From: Acidobacteriota bacterium
GTDB taxonomy: Bacteria; Acidobacteriota; Blastocatellia; Pyrinomonadales; Pyrinomonadaceae
Assembly: GCA_020199775.1 (NCBI GenBank)
Contig: JAIVJZ010000001.1
Span: forward strand, 310,001-374,000
Direction: 5' to 3'
DNA length: 64,000 nucleotides
Made by a program: the position numbers and the translations under genes. Of the stretch, positions 1 to 8,264 are shown one piece after another (position 1 is the first letter of the stretch; each line of letters starts with the position of its first letter). The notes beneath the pieces were generated by a model. The model searched no databases, was not told the origin of the DNA, and worked only from the letters and a program-made list of their open reading frames with translations.

Positions 1-1
1 G

Positions 2-973
2 AGCTATCATCAGGCCGAAGGGCTGATCAGAGACGCCGACGCGGCCATGTACCGCGCGAAATCGCTCGGCAAGAATCGCCACGAAATTTACGACTCCGCG
101 ATGCACGCGCAGGTCAACGACCTCTTGCAGATGGAGACCGCCCTGCGGATGGCCGTCGAGCGGAACGAACTGGTCGTCTATTACCAGTCAATCGTCGATC
201 TGGAGACCTTCAAGATTTCGGGCTTCGAGGCGCTCGTGCGTTGGAACCACCCGGAGCGCGGATTCATCTCGCCCGCCCACTTCATCCCGCTGGCCGAAGA
301 GACGGGCTTGATCGTGGACATCGGCGAGTGGGTGTTGCGCGACGCATGCCGCCAGATGGAACGCTGGCAGAAGATATTCCCGTCCGACCCGCCGCTCTTT
401 GTCAGCGTTAACTTGTCGAGCAAGCAGTTCATCCAGAGCGATCTGATTCAGCGTGTGACGCAGATTATTCAGGAGACGAAGATCAACCCGGAGGGGCTGA
501 AACTTGAGATCACCGAAAGCGCGGTGATGGACAACGTCGAGACGGCGACCGAGATGCTCAAGAAGCTGCGCGCGCTCGGCATCAAGTTGAGCATTGACGA
601 TTTCGGCACGGGCTATTCCAGCTTGAGCTACCTGCATCGTTTCCCGATTGACACGTTGAAGGTTGACCGCTCGTTCGTCGTCAACATGTCGGAGGACAGC
701 GAGAACGTGGAGATCGTGCGGACGATTGTGAGCCTCGCGCAGAACCTCGGCATGAACGTCATCGCGGAGGGCGTGGAGACGAAAGAACAACTCGCCGCGC
801 TCAGAAAGTTGGGCTGCGAAAACGGGCAGGGCTATTTCTTCTCCAAGCCCGTGGGCGCGAAGGCGGCCGAGAATTTGATCTGCGACACCTACACGGTGGA
901 ACCCACGGTCGAGAACCTCGTCAACTCCGCGCGCACGCCGGAAAAAGTCGTCCGCTATTCGCAAGTCGCTTAG
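2..973 (+). CDS. c-di-GMP phosphodiesterase, end of GGDEF plus complete EAL domain (5' partial)
   Basis: The gene is open at the left edge. The first ~30 codons are the tail of a GGDEF domain (DADAAMYRAKSLGKN) and the rest is a full EAL domain. EAL domains hydrolyse cyclic di-GMP to pGpG. The signature FEALVRW, the Asn of SVNLSSKQ, the Glu of LEITESA, the double Asp of IDDFGTGYSS, the Lys of LKVDRSF, the Glu of AEGVET and the GQGYFFSKP end are all present, so the domain looks catalytically competent. Whether the GGDEF half is active cannot be seen because its signature lies outside the window. The C-terminal ~30 residues are a nonconserved tail. The gene converges on the porin gene, with a shared hairpin between them. 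Confidence 0.93.
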   Translation, partial: SYHQAEGLIRDADAAMYRAKSLGKNRHEIYDSAMHAQVNDLLQMETALRMAVERNELVVYYQSIVDLETFKISGFEALVRWNHPERGFISPAHFIPLAEETGLIVDIGEWVLRDACRQMERWQKIFPSDPPLFVSVNLSSKQFIQSDLIQRVTQIIQETKINPEGLKLEITESAVMDNVETATEMLKKLRALGIKLSIDDFGTGYSSLSYLHRFPIDTLKVDRSFVVNMSEDSENVEIVRTIVSLAQNLGMNVIAEGVETKEQLAALRKLGCENGQGYFFSKPVGAKAAENLICDTYTVEPTVENLVNSARTPEKVVRYSQVA

Positions 974-1008
974 GCGAGCCGTCAAGTTTCGCTTCAGTTG
1001 CGATGAAT

Positions 1009-1057
1009 AAAAAAAGGGGTCGTGTCAGGCTTCGGGGAGAAGCTCGACGCGACCCCT
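1009..1057 (-). terminator. intrinsic terminator of the porin gene, possibly bidirectional
   Basis: A 12-bp stem (1015-1026 with 1046-1057, one G-T pair) closes a loop of about 19 nt. On the minus strand it is followed by a run of T residues (complement of the A run at 1009-1014). It lies between the convergent EAL and porin genes. The T-run fits termination of minus-strand transcription from the porin. Confidence 0.75.
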
Positions 1058-1192
1058 GTCCGCATTAGTCAGGCGGGACAATGTTTGGCGGGGTGTGCAG
1101 ACTCTAACGCCGCGACGCTACAGCCGGATTAACGGCGACTTAAATGTTGATGAACAGTCGCCCGCCGCGCGGCAGCGTCATCGGACGCCATC

Positions 1193-3007
1193 TCAGAAAC
1201 GGAACACCGTGTCGAATTGCAGGCGCGTCGTCGCGCGGTTGAGCGAGCCTGCCGGCGTCTGGCCGAACGCCCCGGCCAGCCCGTTCGGGCGTTGCGAGAC
1301 GATGCCGGTGATCGTGAGCAGCACGCGCGGGTCGGCGGTGTAGGTGAAGAACAGGCGGTGCGCGCGCACGTCCGAAGGCTGCACGATGTCGGAGAAGTTG
1401 AAGGGCGTGAGCACGGCGTCCTTCTCGATGCGCGTGAAGGTGTAATTGAAAAGCAGGTCGCCGCGCTCGCGCGTCTTGCCCGCCTGAATCTCCGCCCAGA
1501 AGCCGTGGTTCTCATCGTTCTTGATGATGCGGTTCGCCCCGCTCGCGTCCGCCAGCACCACGTCGTGCGCCTGCGTGTTGGTGACGAAGTTGAAGATCAC
1601 GTTGACGGGAAAGCGTTTGCTCTGCGTGAACTCAAGGCGGGCGATGAAGTCGGCGAGGTTGAAGCCGGACGAGAGCCGCCCGTCGCGGTTGACGGCGTTG
1701 GTGCTGGCGACGGAGACGCCGAGGCTGCTGCCCGCCACGAGCATGTCGCGCGGGATGGCGGCGAAGCCCGCCACCGTGCGCGCCGGGGTCGTGCCCGTCG
1801 CCGGGATGGTGACGGTGACGGGCACTTGCAGTTGGCCGCCGAAGAACTGCGCGGGGCTGATGAACTGCGTGCCGGAATAGTAGAGATCGGCGGCCGAGAG
1901 GGTGAGCGAAGTTTTGCCGCCGAGGGCGAGACGCGTGCGCGCCTGCGCGCCGTAGAGGGCGAGATCGCGCCCGCCGCGCCGCGAGGCGTCAACGCTCGCG
2001 CGCCCGTCCGCGCCGAGGACGAAGGCCGACTGGCGTTCGAGCATGGGAAGTTGCCACGCGACGAGCGTCAGGTTTTTGAACACGTCGTGTTTGAAGTCGC
2101 GCGCGTAGCTTTCGTTGAGTCCTTCGGGCTGGATGTCCGCGTCGAAGGTCATCTCGGTGAAGAGCCACGGCGTCTCGAACTTCCCGCCTTGCAGGCGCAG
2201 GCCGGGGACGGCCGCCGGGCGGTAGGTGATGTAAGCCTGATCGAGCGCGAACTGTTTGCGGTCGAAGAAGTCCGTGAGCGTCTGGTTGGTGCTTATCACG
2301 TCGGAGAGCGTGCCGCTGGCGAAGCGCAGTCCCCAGTCGAACTGCTTGCCGATCTGCCCGCGCATGGCGAGACGCGCGCGCAATCTCATGCGGTTGCGTG
2401 CGCTCAACTCGTTGCCGAGGATGGCCGGGTCGTCGGCGTTCGCGCCCGCGTTCAACTGGCCGAGCGTAGCCTCGTAGCGCAGGCGTATGTCGCCGCTGAA
2501 CGTGATCGAGCCGAGTTGGCGGGCGAGCGTCTCGGTCGTTTTCTGCGCCTGCGCCTCGATGCGCCCGACGCGCGCGTCCACGCCCTCGGTCTGCGGGTTC
2601 TTCGCCGCCGCCTCTTGCCCCGGCGAACCGGCGCGCCGCAGCGTATCGGTCGTCGCCCCGGCGTCGCCTGACGAATAGACCGCCTCTTTGACCGACGCCG
2701 CGCCCGCGCCCGCGTTGGAGGTGAGCGCGAGGAGTTCCTTGAGGAGTTTCGACTGTTCGGCCACCGCGGCGCGCAGTAGTTCGATCTCGGCTTGCTGTTC
2801 CTGCAACTGTCTGCGCACCTCATCTAAAGGGGCGTCGTCGCCGCCGTCGTCGTGCGCCTGTTGCGCGGCCGGAGTCTGTGTGTTCGCGCCGGGCGTTGTT
2901 GTTGCCGCGGCGGCGACAGCGGGCGCGTGTGTTTGCGCGAAGGCGCAGGAGGTGAGAGCGACGAAGGCAGCGGACATGAATAGTGCGCGCCGGGCAGCAG
3001 TAAGCAT
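1193..3007 (-). CDS. putative outer-membrane porin (Porin_5-like) with N-terminal coiled coil
   Basis: This is a 604-residue secreted protein. The ATG at 3005-3007 was chosen because a GGAAGGA ribosome site lies a few bases upstream and a signal peptide (LFMSAAFVALTSCAFA) follows at once; a longer reading would precede the signal peptide. Residues ~75-110 are rich in Glu, Gln and Leu and form a short coiled coil. From ~170 onward there are alternating amphipathic strands (FSGDIRLRYEA, RNRMRLRARLAMRG, DQAYITYRP), and the protein ends in Phe, as outer-membrane beta-barrels do. The pattern matches the putative porin family PF16930 (recognised by eye). It would act as an outer-membrane channel of unknown substrate. 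The gene is monocistronic. Confidence 0.82.
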   Translation of the reverse strand: MLTAARRALFMSAAFVALTSCAFAQTHAPAVAAAATTTPGANTQTPAAQQAHDDGGDDAPLDEVRRQLQEQQAEIELLRAAVAEQSKLLKELLALTSNAGAGAASVKEAVYSSGDAGATTDTLRRAGSPGQEAAAKNPQTEGVDARVGRIEAQAQKTTETLARQLGSITFSGDIRLRYEATLGQLNAGANADDPAILGNELSARNRMRLRARLAMRGQIGKQFDWGLRFASGTLSDVISTNQTLTDFFDRKQFALDQAYITYRPAAVPGLRLQGGKFETPWLFTEMTFDADIQPEGLNESYARDFKHDVFKNLTLVAWQLPMLERQSAFVLGADGRASVDASRRGGRDLALYGAQARTRLALGGKTSLTLSAADLYYSGTQFISPAQFFGGQLQVPVTVTIPATGTTPARTVAGFAAIPRDMLVAGSSLGVSVASTNAVNRDGRLSSGFNLADFIARLEFTQSKRFPVNVIFNFVTNTQAHDVVLADASGANRIIKNDENHGFWAEIQAGKTRERGDLLFNYTFTRIEKDAVLTPFNFSDIVQPSDVRAHRLFFTYTADPRVLLTITGIVSQRPNGLAGAFGQTPAGSLNRATTRLQFDTVFRF

Positions 3008-3418
3008 GGTAAGTCCTTCCTTAAAGTGAAAAATAAAGAGCGTCCGACAATGTGGTGAAGACATTCAATGCGTGTGCTCGGATGTGCCGTGATCGGGGCT
3101 GAGCCGCGAGGTGAATTGGCGATGCGACATTATCATAAAGTCGGCGCGGTGGAAATCTTTAGTCTCTCCAAAAGTGAAGACGGCGAATGAAGCGAGCGAA
3201 TCGAACCCGGCGACCGGCAGGTGCGAAGGGCGCAAGTGTAACCGTCGCAGATGAACAAGACCTGAACGGAATGTTACCCACGCATCAACTTGTTTCGCGG
3301 CCGCCCCGGCGGCCTCCCGGCCGGGTGAGTTGCGCGCCGCGCTCACGCGCCTGTGCTATGATGTTCGCGCCCCTGTTAGTGCAAAATTTCTGCGGCGTTT
3401 GCTCAGGCTTCGGGTGTT
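3008..3418. other. gene-free spacer between divergent porin and mreB-like genes
   Basis: No convincing gene was seen here; the open frames show no family resemblance and no ribosome site. The spacer should hold the promoters of the two divergent genes. The only clear element is the extended -10 listed separately. Confidence 0.5.
3354..3362 (+). promoter_or_regulatory. extended -10 promoter element for the mreB-like gene
   Basis: TGnTATGAT is an extended -10 hexamer about 57 nt upstream of the mreB-like ATG. No good -35 is spaced correctly, which is usual for extended -10 promoters. It is a motif match only. Confidence 0.4.
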
Positions 3419-4537
3419 ATGAGATCAGACTCCTTCATGCGAAAGACGCGGGCGTTGATGGGCTTGGACGCCCTCCGCGATCTGGTTTCCGATTCGATGG
3501 CGATTGATCTAGGGTCGGCCAGCACGATCATCTCCGTGCGCGGTCGCGGCATCGTCGTGGATGAACCGTCGGTCGTCGCCGTCAGCAAGACGACGGGCGA
3601 GATCGTCGCCATCGGCCGCGAGGCGCACACGATGCAGGGGCGCGAAGCGCGCGACGTGACGCTCGTCATGCCGATGGTGGACGGCGTCGTCGCCGACTTC
3701 GAACGCTCGCAGCGCATGCTCGATCATTTCGTGCGCAAGGCCAGAAGCGGCATCTCGCATTTCAGCCGCCGCGCCGTGATGAGCGTGCTGTCGGGCGTGA
3801 CACACGTCGAGCAGCGCGCGCTGATGGCGGCGGCCGAGGCGGCGCACATCGGGCGCGTCTACATGGTGGAAGAGGGCTTGGCGGCGGCCATCGGCGCGGG
3901 CGTCTCGGTGGACGAGCAGAAGGCTTCGGCCGTGGTGGACATCGGCGGCGCGACCACGAACGTCGCCGTCGTCGCGCTCGGCATGATCGTCTACGCGCAG
4001 GCCGAGCGCGTCGGCAGTTCCGACGTGGACGTGGCGATCATGGATCGCCTGCGACGGCATCACGGCCTCATCATCGGCGCGCCGACCGCCGAACGTTTGA
4101 AGATCGAACTGGCGTCCGCCGTCGCACCGAAAGACCCCGCCCGGACGATGACCGTCAAAGGGCGCGACGTGCAAAGCGGCACGCCGCGCGCGGCCGACGT
4201 GACGAGCGATGAGGTCTGCGTCGCGGCGCAGGGCGTGGTGCAGCGCATCGCGCGCGTGGTGCAGCGCGGTCTGGCCGAGTTGTCGCCCGAAGTGGCCGCC
4301 GACATCTACGACCGCGGTCTGCTGCTGACGGGCGGCGGCGCGCTCCTCGAAGGCATGGCGGCCTTCCTGCAAAGCGAGACGCGCCTCTCCACGCACATGG
4401 CCGAAGACCCGCGCCACGCCATCGTCAAAGGACTCTCCCAACTCTTCGACGACGCGCTGCTTTTGCGCCGCGTCGCCCGCAACGAACCCTCGCTCCTGCT
4501 CGATACGGACGCGGGCGCGTTTGAAACGTACGACTAG
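3419..4537 (+). CDS. mreB: MreB-type actin homologue (rod-shape protein paralogue)
   Basis: MreB polymerises on ATP and guides cell-wall synthesis at the inner membrane. The actin-fold motifs are in order: phosphate-1 loop AIDLGSASTIISV near residue 28, the conserved PSVVAV and MPMVDGVVADF stretches, phosphate-2 loop VDIGGATTNVAVV near 175, and adenosine motif LLTGGGALLEGM near 295. At 372 residues it is longer than the usual ~340, with ~25 extra N-terminal residues and a divergent tail. IDLGSAS instead of IDLGTAN, and the absence of mreC/mreD nearby, suggest a paralogue, not the main rod gene. The ATG at 3437 is an alternative start; neither has a strong ribosome site. Confidence 0.85.
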   Translation: MRSDSFMRKTRALMGLDALRDLVSDSMAIDLGSASTIISVRGRGIVVDEPSVVAVSKTTGEIVAIGREAHTMQGREARDVTLVMPMVDGVVADFERSQRMLDHFVRKARSGISHFSRRAVMSVLSGVTHVEQRALMAAAEAAHIGRVYMVEEGLAAAIGAGVSVDEQKASAVVDIGGATTNVAVVALGMIVYAQAERVGSSDVDVAIMDRLRRHHGLIIGAPTAERLKIELASAVAPKDPARTMTVKGRDVQSGTPRAADVTSDEVCVAAQGVVQRIARVVQRGLAELSPEVAADIYDRGLLLTGGGALLEGMAAFLQSETRLSTHMAEDPRHAIVKGLSQLFDDALLLRRVARNEPSLLLDTDAGAFETYD

Positions 4538-4672
4538 CTGACGGCCGTCCGTCGTCACCTATCAGCAACAAGCGTATGACTGATGGCTGACGGCTTTTAC
4601 GGTCAGGGAACAAAAGCGGCGCGTTCGTTGTCTTAAAACTCGTCACCTGTTGCCTGTCGCCGGTCAACGCCT
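4538..4672. repeat. degenerate heptad repeat spacer
   Basis: The stretch between mreB and the site-2 protease holds weakly conserved 7-bp units such as TGACTGA-TGGCTGA and TCACCTG-TTGCCTG-TCGCCGG. It is the most eroded member of the heptad family seen elsewhere in the window, and its two arms pair poorly. Confidence 0.45.
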
Positions 4673-4674
4673 TT

Positions 4675-5799
4675 ATGTCTCTCGCCCGAATTCTCCACCG
4701 TCAACTGCAAGTCGCGCGCGTCTACGGGATTCCCGTGAGGATCGATTACCGCTGGTTCATGGTGTTCGCACTGAGCACGTGGCTCATCGCGAGCAACTTC
4801 GAGCAGGGCACGCCGCTCGTCCGCTACGTCAACGTCACGCCCTCGACCGCGTGGGTCGTCGGGCTCGTGACGACGCTCGGCCTGTTCCTCTCGATCTTCG
4901 GGCACGAACTGTCGCACGCGCTTGTCGGGCGGATCGAGGGTATCGAGACCGAGGAGATCGTGCTGCACCCGTTCGGCGGCATGGCGCGGCTCGACCGCGA
5001 GCCGGACAATGCGCGCGCGGAGTTTCGCATCGCGGTGGCAGGCCCGGCGTCGAGTTTCATTTTCTCGGTCGTGGCCTTCGGCGCGATGATGATCGCCGCC
5101 GCCTTCGAGCAAAAGTTGGTGGGCGCGGTCTTCTTCATCCTCGGCTTCTGGAATCTCATGCTCGCCGTCTTCAACCTGCTGCCCGGCTACCCGCTCGACG
5201 GCGGACGCGTGCTGCGCGCCTTCCTCTGGCACCGGAACGGGAAACTCGAAGAGGCGACGCGCATCGCCTCGCTCGGCGGCCAACTCATCGCGTGGACGCT
5301 CTTCGTCTTCGCCCTGTTGCTCTACTTCAAGACGGGCGATCTCTTCATGGCCTTGTGGTCGGTGGTGGTCGCGTTGTTTCTGCATAGCGCGGCGGTGAGC
5401 GTCGGGCGCGGAAACAAGAGTCTACAGACCGTGGGCGAGGCGATGAGCGCGCCCGTGTCGGTCGAGCCGGAGACGCTCGTCAGTCATTTCATCGACCTGT
5501 TTTTGCCGCAACACCCGCAGGAGGCTTTCCCCGTCGCGCGCGGTCGCAGCCTGCACGGCATCCTGACGCTCGCGGACGTGCGGAAACTGCCGGACGCCGA
5601 ACGCCACCGGACGCGCGTCGCCGACGTGATGCGACCCGTCGCGCCCGAACTCTTCGTTACTCCGACAACGCCGCTCACGCGCGCCGATGCCCTGATGAAG
5701 CAGAACGGCGCGGGCGCGCTCGCCGTCTTGAACGGCGCGGGCGAACTCGTCGGTTTCATCCAGCGCGCACGCCTCAAGCGACGCAAAGAAACAAAATAA
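4675..5799 (+). CDS. site-2 protease (M50) with C-terminal CBS pair
   Basis: This is a membrane-embedded zinc protease of the SpoIVFB/Rip class, which cuts substrates within the lipid bilayer in regulated intramembrane proteolysis. The HExxH zinc motif (HELSH, residues 77-81) lies in a hydrophobic segment, and the second motif NLLPGYPLDGG near residue 175 supplies the third ligand Asp. There are about six hydrophobic segments between residues 25 and 240. The C-terminal ~110 residues resemble a pair of CBS domains (VGEAMSAPVSVEP, VADVMRPVAPELF), which usually sense adenine nucleotides. The length (374 aa) is normal for CBS-bearing members. The substrate is unknown; no anti-sigma gene lies next to it. 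Confidence 0.9.
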   Translation: MSLARILHRQLQVARVYGIPVRIDYRWFMVFALSTWLIASNFEQGTPLVRYVNVTPSTAWVVGLVTTLGLFLSIFGHELSHALVGRIEGIETEEIVLHPFGGMARLDREPDNARAEFRIAVAGPASSFIFSVVAFGAMMIAAAFEQKLVGAVFFILGFWNLMLAVFNLLPGYPLDGGRVLRAFLWHRNGKLEEATRIASLGGQLIAWTLFVFALLLYFKTGDLFMALWSVVVALFLHSAAVSVGRGNKSLQTVGEAMSAPVSVEPETLVSHFIDLFLPQHPQEAFPVARGRSLHGILTLADVRKLPDAERHRTRVADVMRPVAPELFVTPTTPLTRADALMKQNGAGALAVLNGAGELVGFIQRARLKRRKETK

Positions 5800-5857
5800 T
5801 TCGACGACGGTTCGCCGCCTCATTGCCGCCCGCGCGCCCGTGTGCGAGGACTGGTTG

Positions 5858-5886
5858 TTGCTTTGTGTCGAGCTTTTCGACATAAT
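5858..5886 (+). promoter_or_regulatory. sigma-70-like promoter of the truncated CDF gene
   Basis: TTGCTT and CATAAT are separated by 17 bp, 45 bp upstream of the CDF start. The spacer contains the short palindrome GTCGA-N5-TCGAC (5867-5881), a possible operator. Motif match only. Confidence 0.45.
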
Positions 5887-5930
5887 CGACGCGGACGCGT
5901 TTGGCTTTGACCCCGCGGGAGAGACTGTAG

Positions 5931-6182
5931 ATGCTGGCTGTTCCGGGCGCGCTCATCGCGCACGGGCTGATTACCGTTTTGAAGTTTATCGCGGCCGTGA
6001 TCACGGGTTCGTCGGGCATGATGGCCGAGTTTCTGCACTCTTTTGCCGACACGACGAATCAGGTTTTTCTGCTGCCGGGCTTGCGTTTTTACAAGCGCCC
6101 GGCTCCGAAGAAACACCCGTTCGGTTACGGCAAAGAGCGTTTCTTCTGGTCATTCAGGCCGATCCCGCAGCACATCGGGTAA
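5931..6182 (+). pseudogene. N-terminal fragment of a CDF cation-efflux transporter
   Basis: The 83 codons encode the first transmembrane helix and the following loop of a cation diffusion facilitator. The hydrophobic ALIAHGLITVLKFIAAVI is followed by SGMMAEFLHSFADTTNQ, the helix-II metal-site region, and HPFGYGKERFFWSF, a hallmark of the family. Complete CDF proteins are about 300 residues with six helices. Here the match stops after FFWSF, followed by a short unrelated tail and a stop, so at least 200 residues are missing. No remaining CDF sequence was seen downstream; a heptad repeat follows. The promoter appears intact. It is probably nonfunctional. Confidence 0.75.
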
Positions 6183-6185
6183 AAA

Positions 6186-6300
6186 GTCGTCTATAGCCGG
6201 TCGTCCGTTGTCCGTGCCGCATCGGCGGCAGGGTGAACCCTTAGGATAAGAACTTCGCAGCGAAGAAAACAACTGACGATAGGCAACTGACCACGAACAG
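6186..6300. repeat. heptad inverted repeat (GTCGTCC-type)
   Basis: Left-arm units GTCGTCT, GTCGTCC and GTTGTCC begin at 6186. Right-arm units such as ACAACTG and GCAACTG run from 6269. The period is exactly 7 in each arm, and the arms are partly complementary. It sits between the broken CDF gene and cdaA. Confidence 0.6.
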
Positions 6301-6305
6301 CTTTT

Positions 6306-7163
6306 ATGTTTTTCGCACCGTCATACACGGAATATCTGGACAGGCTACGCGAGCCGCGCAACTTGCTCGACATCGCGCTGGTCTTTCTCATCGTGTACAC
6401 GGTGTTGAAGCTCTTGCGCGGGACGCGCGCCGTGCCGATGGCGGCCGGGATCGCGTTCTTCGCCCTGCTCTACTGGATCGCTTACAAACGCGATCTCGCC
6501 ACGCTCGAATTCGTGCTGCGCGGCGCGCTGATTTATCTCGGCATCGCCATCATCGTCCTCTTCCAGACGGAGATCAGGCAGGCTTTGATCTCGCTCGGCA
6601 ACCAGATTCGCCTGCCGAGTCTCGCGCGTCACCGGGGTCAATTCGGCGAGGGCGTCTACGACGAGATCGTGCTGGCGGCGACGACGCTCGCTTCGACAAA
6701 GACGGGCGCGCTCGTCGTCATCGAACGCGGCGTCGGGTTGAAGAACGTGACCGACGGCGGCGTCAAGATGGACGCCGAACTCAGCTACGATCTGCTCGTC
6801 ACGATCTTCAACCCGGCGACGCCGCTGCACGACGGCGCGGTCGTCATTCGCCGCCACCGGGTCGCGGCCGCCGCCTGCTTTCTGCCGCTCACGCTGAACC
6901 CGCGCCTCTCGAAAGACCTCGGCACGCGCCACCGCGCCGCCATCGGCATCACGGAGGACACGGACGCCGTGGCGGTCGTCGTCTCCGAAGAGACCGGGCT
7001 CATCTCCTTCGTGCAGGCCGGGCAAATCCGCCGCGGTCTCGACGCCACCAAGCTGCGCGCCGCCATCTTCGACGCCATCAAAACCCCCGCACGCGCGAAC
7101 GAAGAGACGACACCACAGTCTGCCGACACCGAAGGCGAAAGGAACGAAGTCGTCTCAACCTAA
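6306..7163 (+). CDS. cdaA: diadenylate cyclase CdaA
   Basis: CdaA makes cyclic di-AMP from two ATP at the inner membrane. Hydrophobic helices cover residues ~20-95. The DAC (DisA_N) domain follows, with both catalytic motifs intact: DGA at 176-178 and RHR at 208-210 (GTRHRAAIGI). The length of 285 aa is typical. It is followed by the YbbR-domain regulator cdaR and by glmM, the arrangement conserved in Firmicutes and many other phyla, in which CdaR and GlmM modulate cyclase activity. Unlike the usual tight operon, heptad repeats of ~70-80 bp separate each pair of genes. Confidence 0.95.
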   Translation: MFFAPSYTEYLDRLREPRNLLDIALVFLIVYTVLKLLRGTRAVPMAAGIAFFALLYWIAYKRDLATLEFVLRGALIYLGIAIIVLFQTEIRQALISLGNQIRLPSLARHRGQFGEGVYDEIVLAATTLASTKTGALVVIERGVGLKNVTDGGVKMDAELSYDLLVTIFNPATPLHDGAVVIRRHRVAAAACFLPLTLNPRLSKDLGTRHRAAIGITEDTDAVAVVVSEETGLISFVQAGQIRRGLDATKLRAAIFDAIKTPARANEETTPQSADTEGERNEVVST

Positions 7164-7165
7164 CG

Positions 7166-7236
7166 AGAGAGGTTAGAGATCAGTTAAGGAAAATAAGAAC
7201 TGATTGTCACCAACCTCTGACCTCTGACCTCTGCTC
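7166..7236. repeat. heptad inverted repeat (ACCTCTG unit) in the cdaA-cdaR gap
   Basis: The right arm is three perfect ACCTCTG units (7213-7233). The left arm starts 3 bp after the cdaA stop with AGAGAGG-TTAGAGA, roughly its complement. It fills nearly the whole spacer between two genes expected to be co-transcribed. Confidence 0.75.
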
Positions 7237-7238
7237 TT

Positions 7239-8177
7239 ATGACTTTTCGCGACGTTGAAAGAGATGCCGTCCAGATGGGGCGGCGATGGCTGCACGATCT
7301 CCTCTTCGCCGACTGGGGATTGAAATTGCTCGCGCTCACCATCACGCTCGGCCTGTGGTTCGCCGTGACCGGGCAGCGCGTGCCGACGACCGCGCGGCTG
7401 CACGACGTGCGGCTCTCTTTCATCCTGCCAGCCGACATGGAGATCAGCAACGAGCCGCGCGATAGAGTTGATGTGACTCTGCGTGGCAGCAAGCGCGTGC
7501 TCGACGCGATCAAATTGGGCGACATGTCACTGAGCTACGACGCCAGCAGCTACAGGCAGGGCGAGCGCGTCGTGCGACTCTCGCCGAACAACATCACGGT
7601 ACAACTGCCCGAAGGGATCAACCCGGAAGGCGTCGTCGTCGAACGCATCGAGCCGGGAAGCATCCCGCTCAGGTTGGAGCGGCGCGTCGAGCGCGAGTTG
7701 GCCGTCGAACCCAAGATCGAAGGCAAGCTGCCGGACGGCTACGAGTTGGTGGGGCTTGAATCCCTGCCCGCGCGCGTGCGCGTGCGCGGCCCCGAGAGCC
7801 ACGTGAGCGCGCTCGAACGCGCGCCGACCGAAACCATCCTGCTCGACGGCCGGACGGAGAGTTTTACCGCCACGCAGATCGCCATAGACATACAGGATCG
7901 CAAGATCGTCGCGCTCGACACGGTGGTTGACGTTCAAGTGAAAATCGCCGAGGCGCAGACGACGAAGCGGCTCGGCGGCGTTGCCGCGCGGGCGGCCGAC
8001 GGCTCGGATTCGCGTCTCACGATTGAAGTGCGCGGCCCGCGCTCCGTCGTCGAAACGCTGCGCGCGGCAGACCTCTCGGTCGTCTTCGACACGGCCGAAG
8101 ACGGCACGACGCGCCCGCGCCTCCTGCTGCCGCCAAACCTTGAAGGCCGCATCGAATTAATCTCAACTAATCCTTAA
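7239..8177 (+). CDS. cdaR: YbbR-domain protein CdaR, regulator of CdaA
   Basis: This is a single-pass membrane protein with extracytoplasmic YbbR domains. One transmembrane helix lies at residues ~27-45 (WGLKLLALTITLGLWFAVTG). Repeated beta-rich YbbR modules follow, with recurring patterns such as VDVTLRGSKRVLDAI, RVRVRGPESHVSAL and LTIEVRGPRSVVETL. CdaR binds CdaA and tunes c-di-AMP output in characterised systems. The gene lies between cdaA and glmM. The assignment rests on the domain pattern plus synteny. Confidence 0.9.
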   Translation: MTFRDVERDAVQMGRRWLHDLLFADWGLKLLALTITLGLWFAVTGQRVPTTARLHDVRLSFILPADMEISNEPRDRVDVTLRGSKRVLDAIKLGDMSLSYDASSYRQGERVVRLSPNNITVQLPEGINPEGVVVERIEPGSIPLRLERRVERELAVEPKIEGKLPDGYELVGLESLPARVRVRGPESHVSALERAPTETILLDGRTESFTATQIAIDIQDRKIVALDTVVDVQVKIAEAQTTKRLGGVAARAADGSDSRLTIEVRGPRSVVETLRAADLSVVFDTAEDGTTRPRLLLPPNLEGRIELISTNP

Positions 8178-8182
8178 GAGCC

Positions 8183-8263
8183 GTCAGCCATCAGCAGTCA
8201 GCAAGCAAGAATCGTAGAACCGCTGATAGCTGATAGCTGATAGCTGACTGCTGATAGCTAACC
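8183..8263. repeat. heptad inverted repeat (GCTGATA unit) in the cdaR-glmM gap
   Basis: The left arm has units GTCAGCC, ATCAGCA and GTCAGCA from 8183. The right arm has GCTGATA three times, GCTGACT, GCTGATA and GCTAACC up to 8263, one base before the glmM ATG. The arms are complementary, so a transcript would carry a hairpin that overlaps the glmM ribosome-binding region. No separate Shine-Dalgarno is visible. Confidence 0.85.
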
Positions 8264-8264
8264 C

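Noticed and set aside
1217..2671. Long open frame antisense to the porin gene
   Set aside because: Typical high-GC shadow; composition of Arg/Ala/Glu and no recognised domain, while the opposite strand has signal peptide, ribosome site and barrel pattern.
3180..3230. GAATCGAACCC motif as part of a tRNA on the minus strand
   Set aside because: The T-stem does not pair and no cloverleaf can be drawn around it.
3065..3346. Open frame upstream of the porin gene
   Set aside because: No ribosome site or family signature; it covers the space where the porin promoter must lie.
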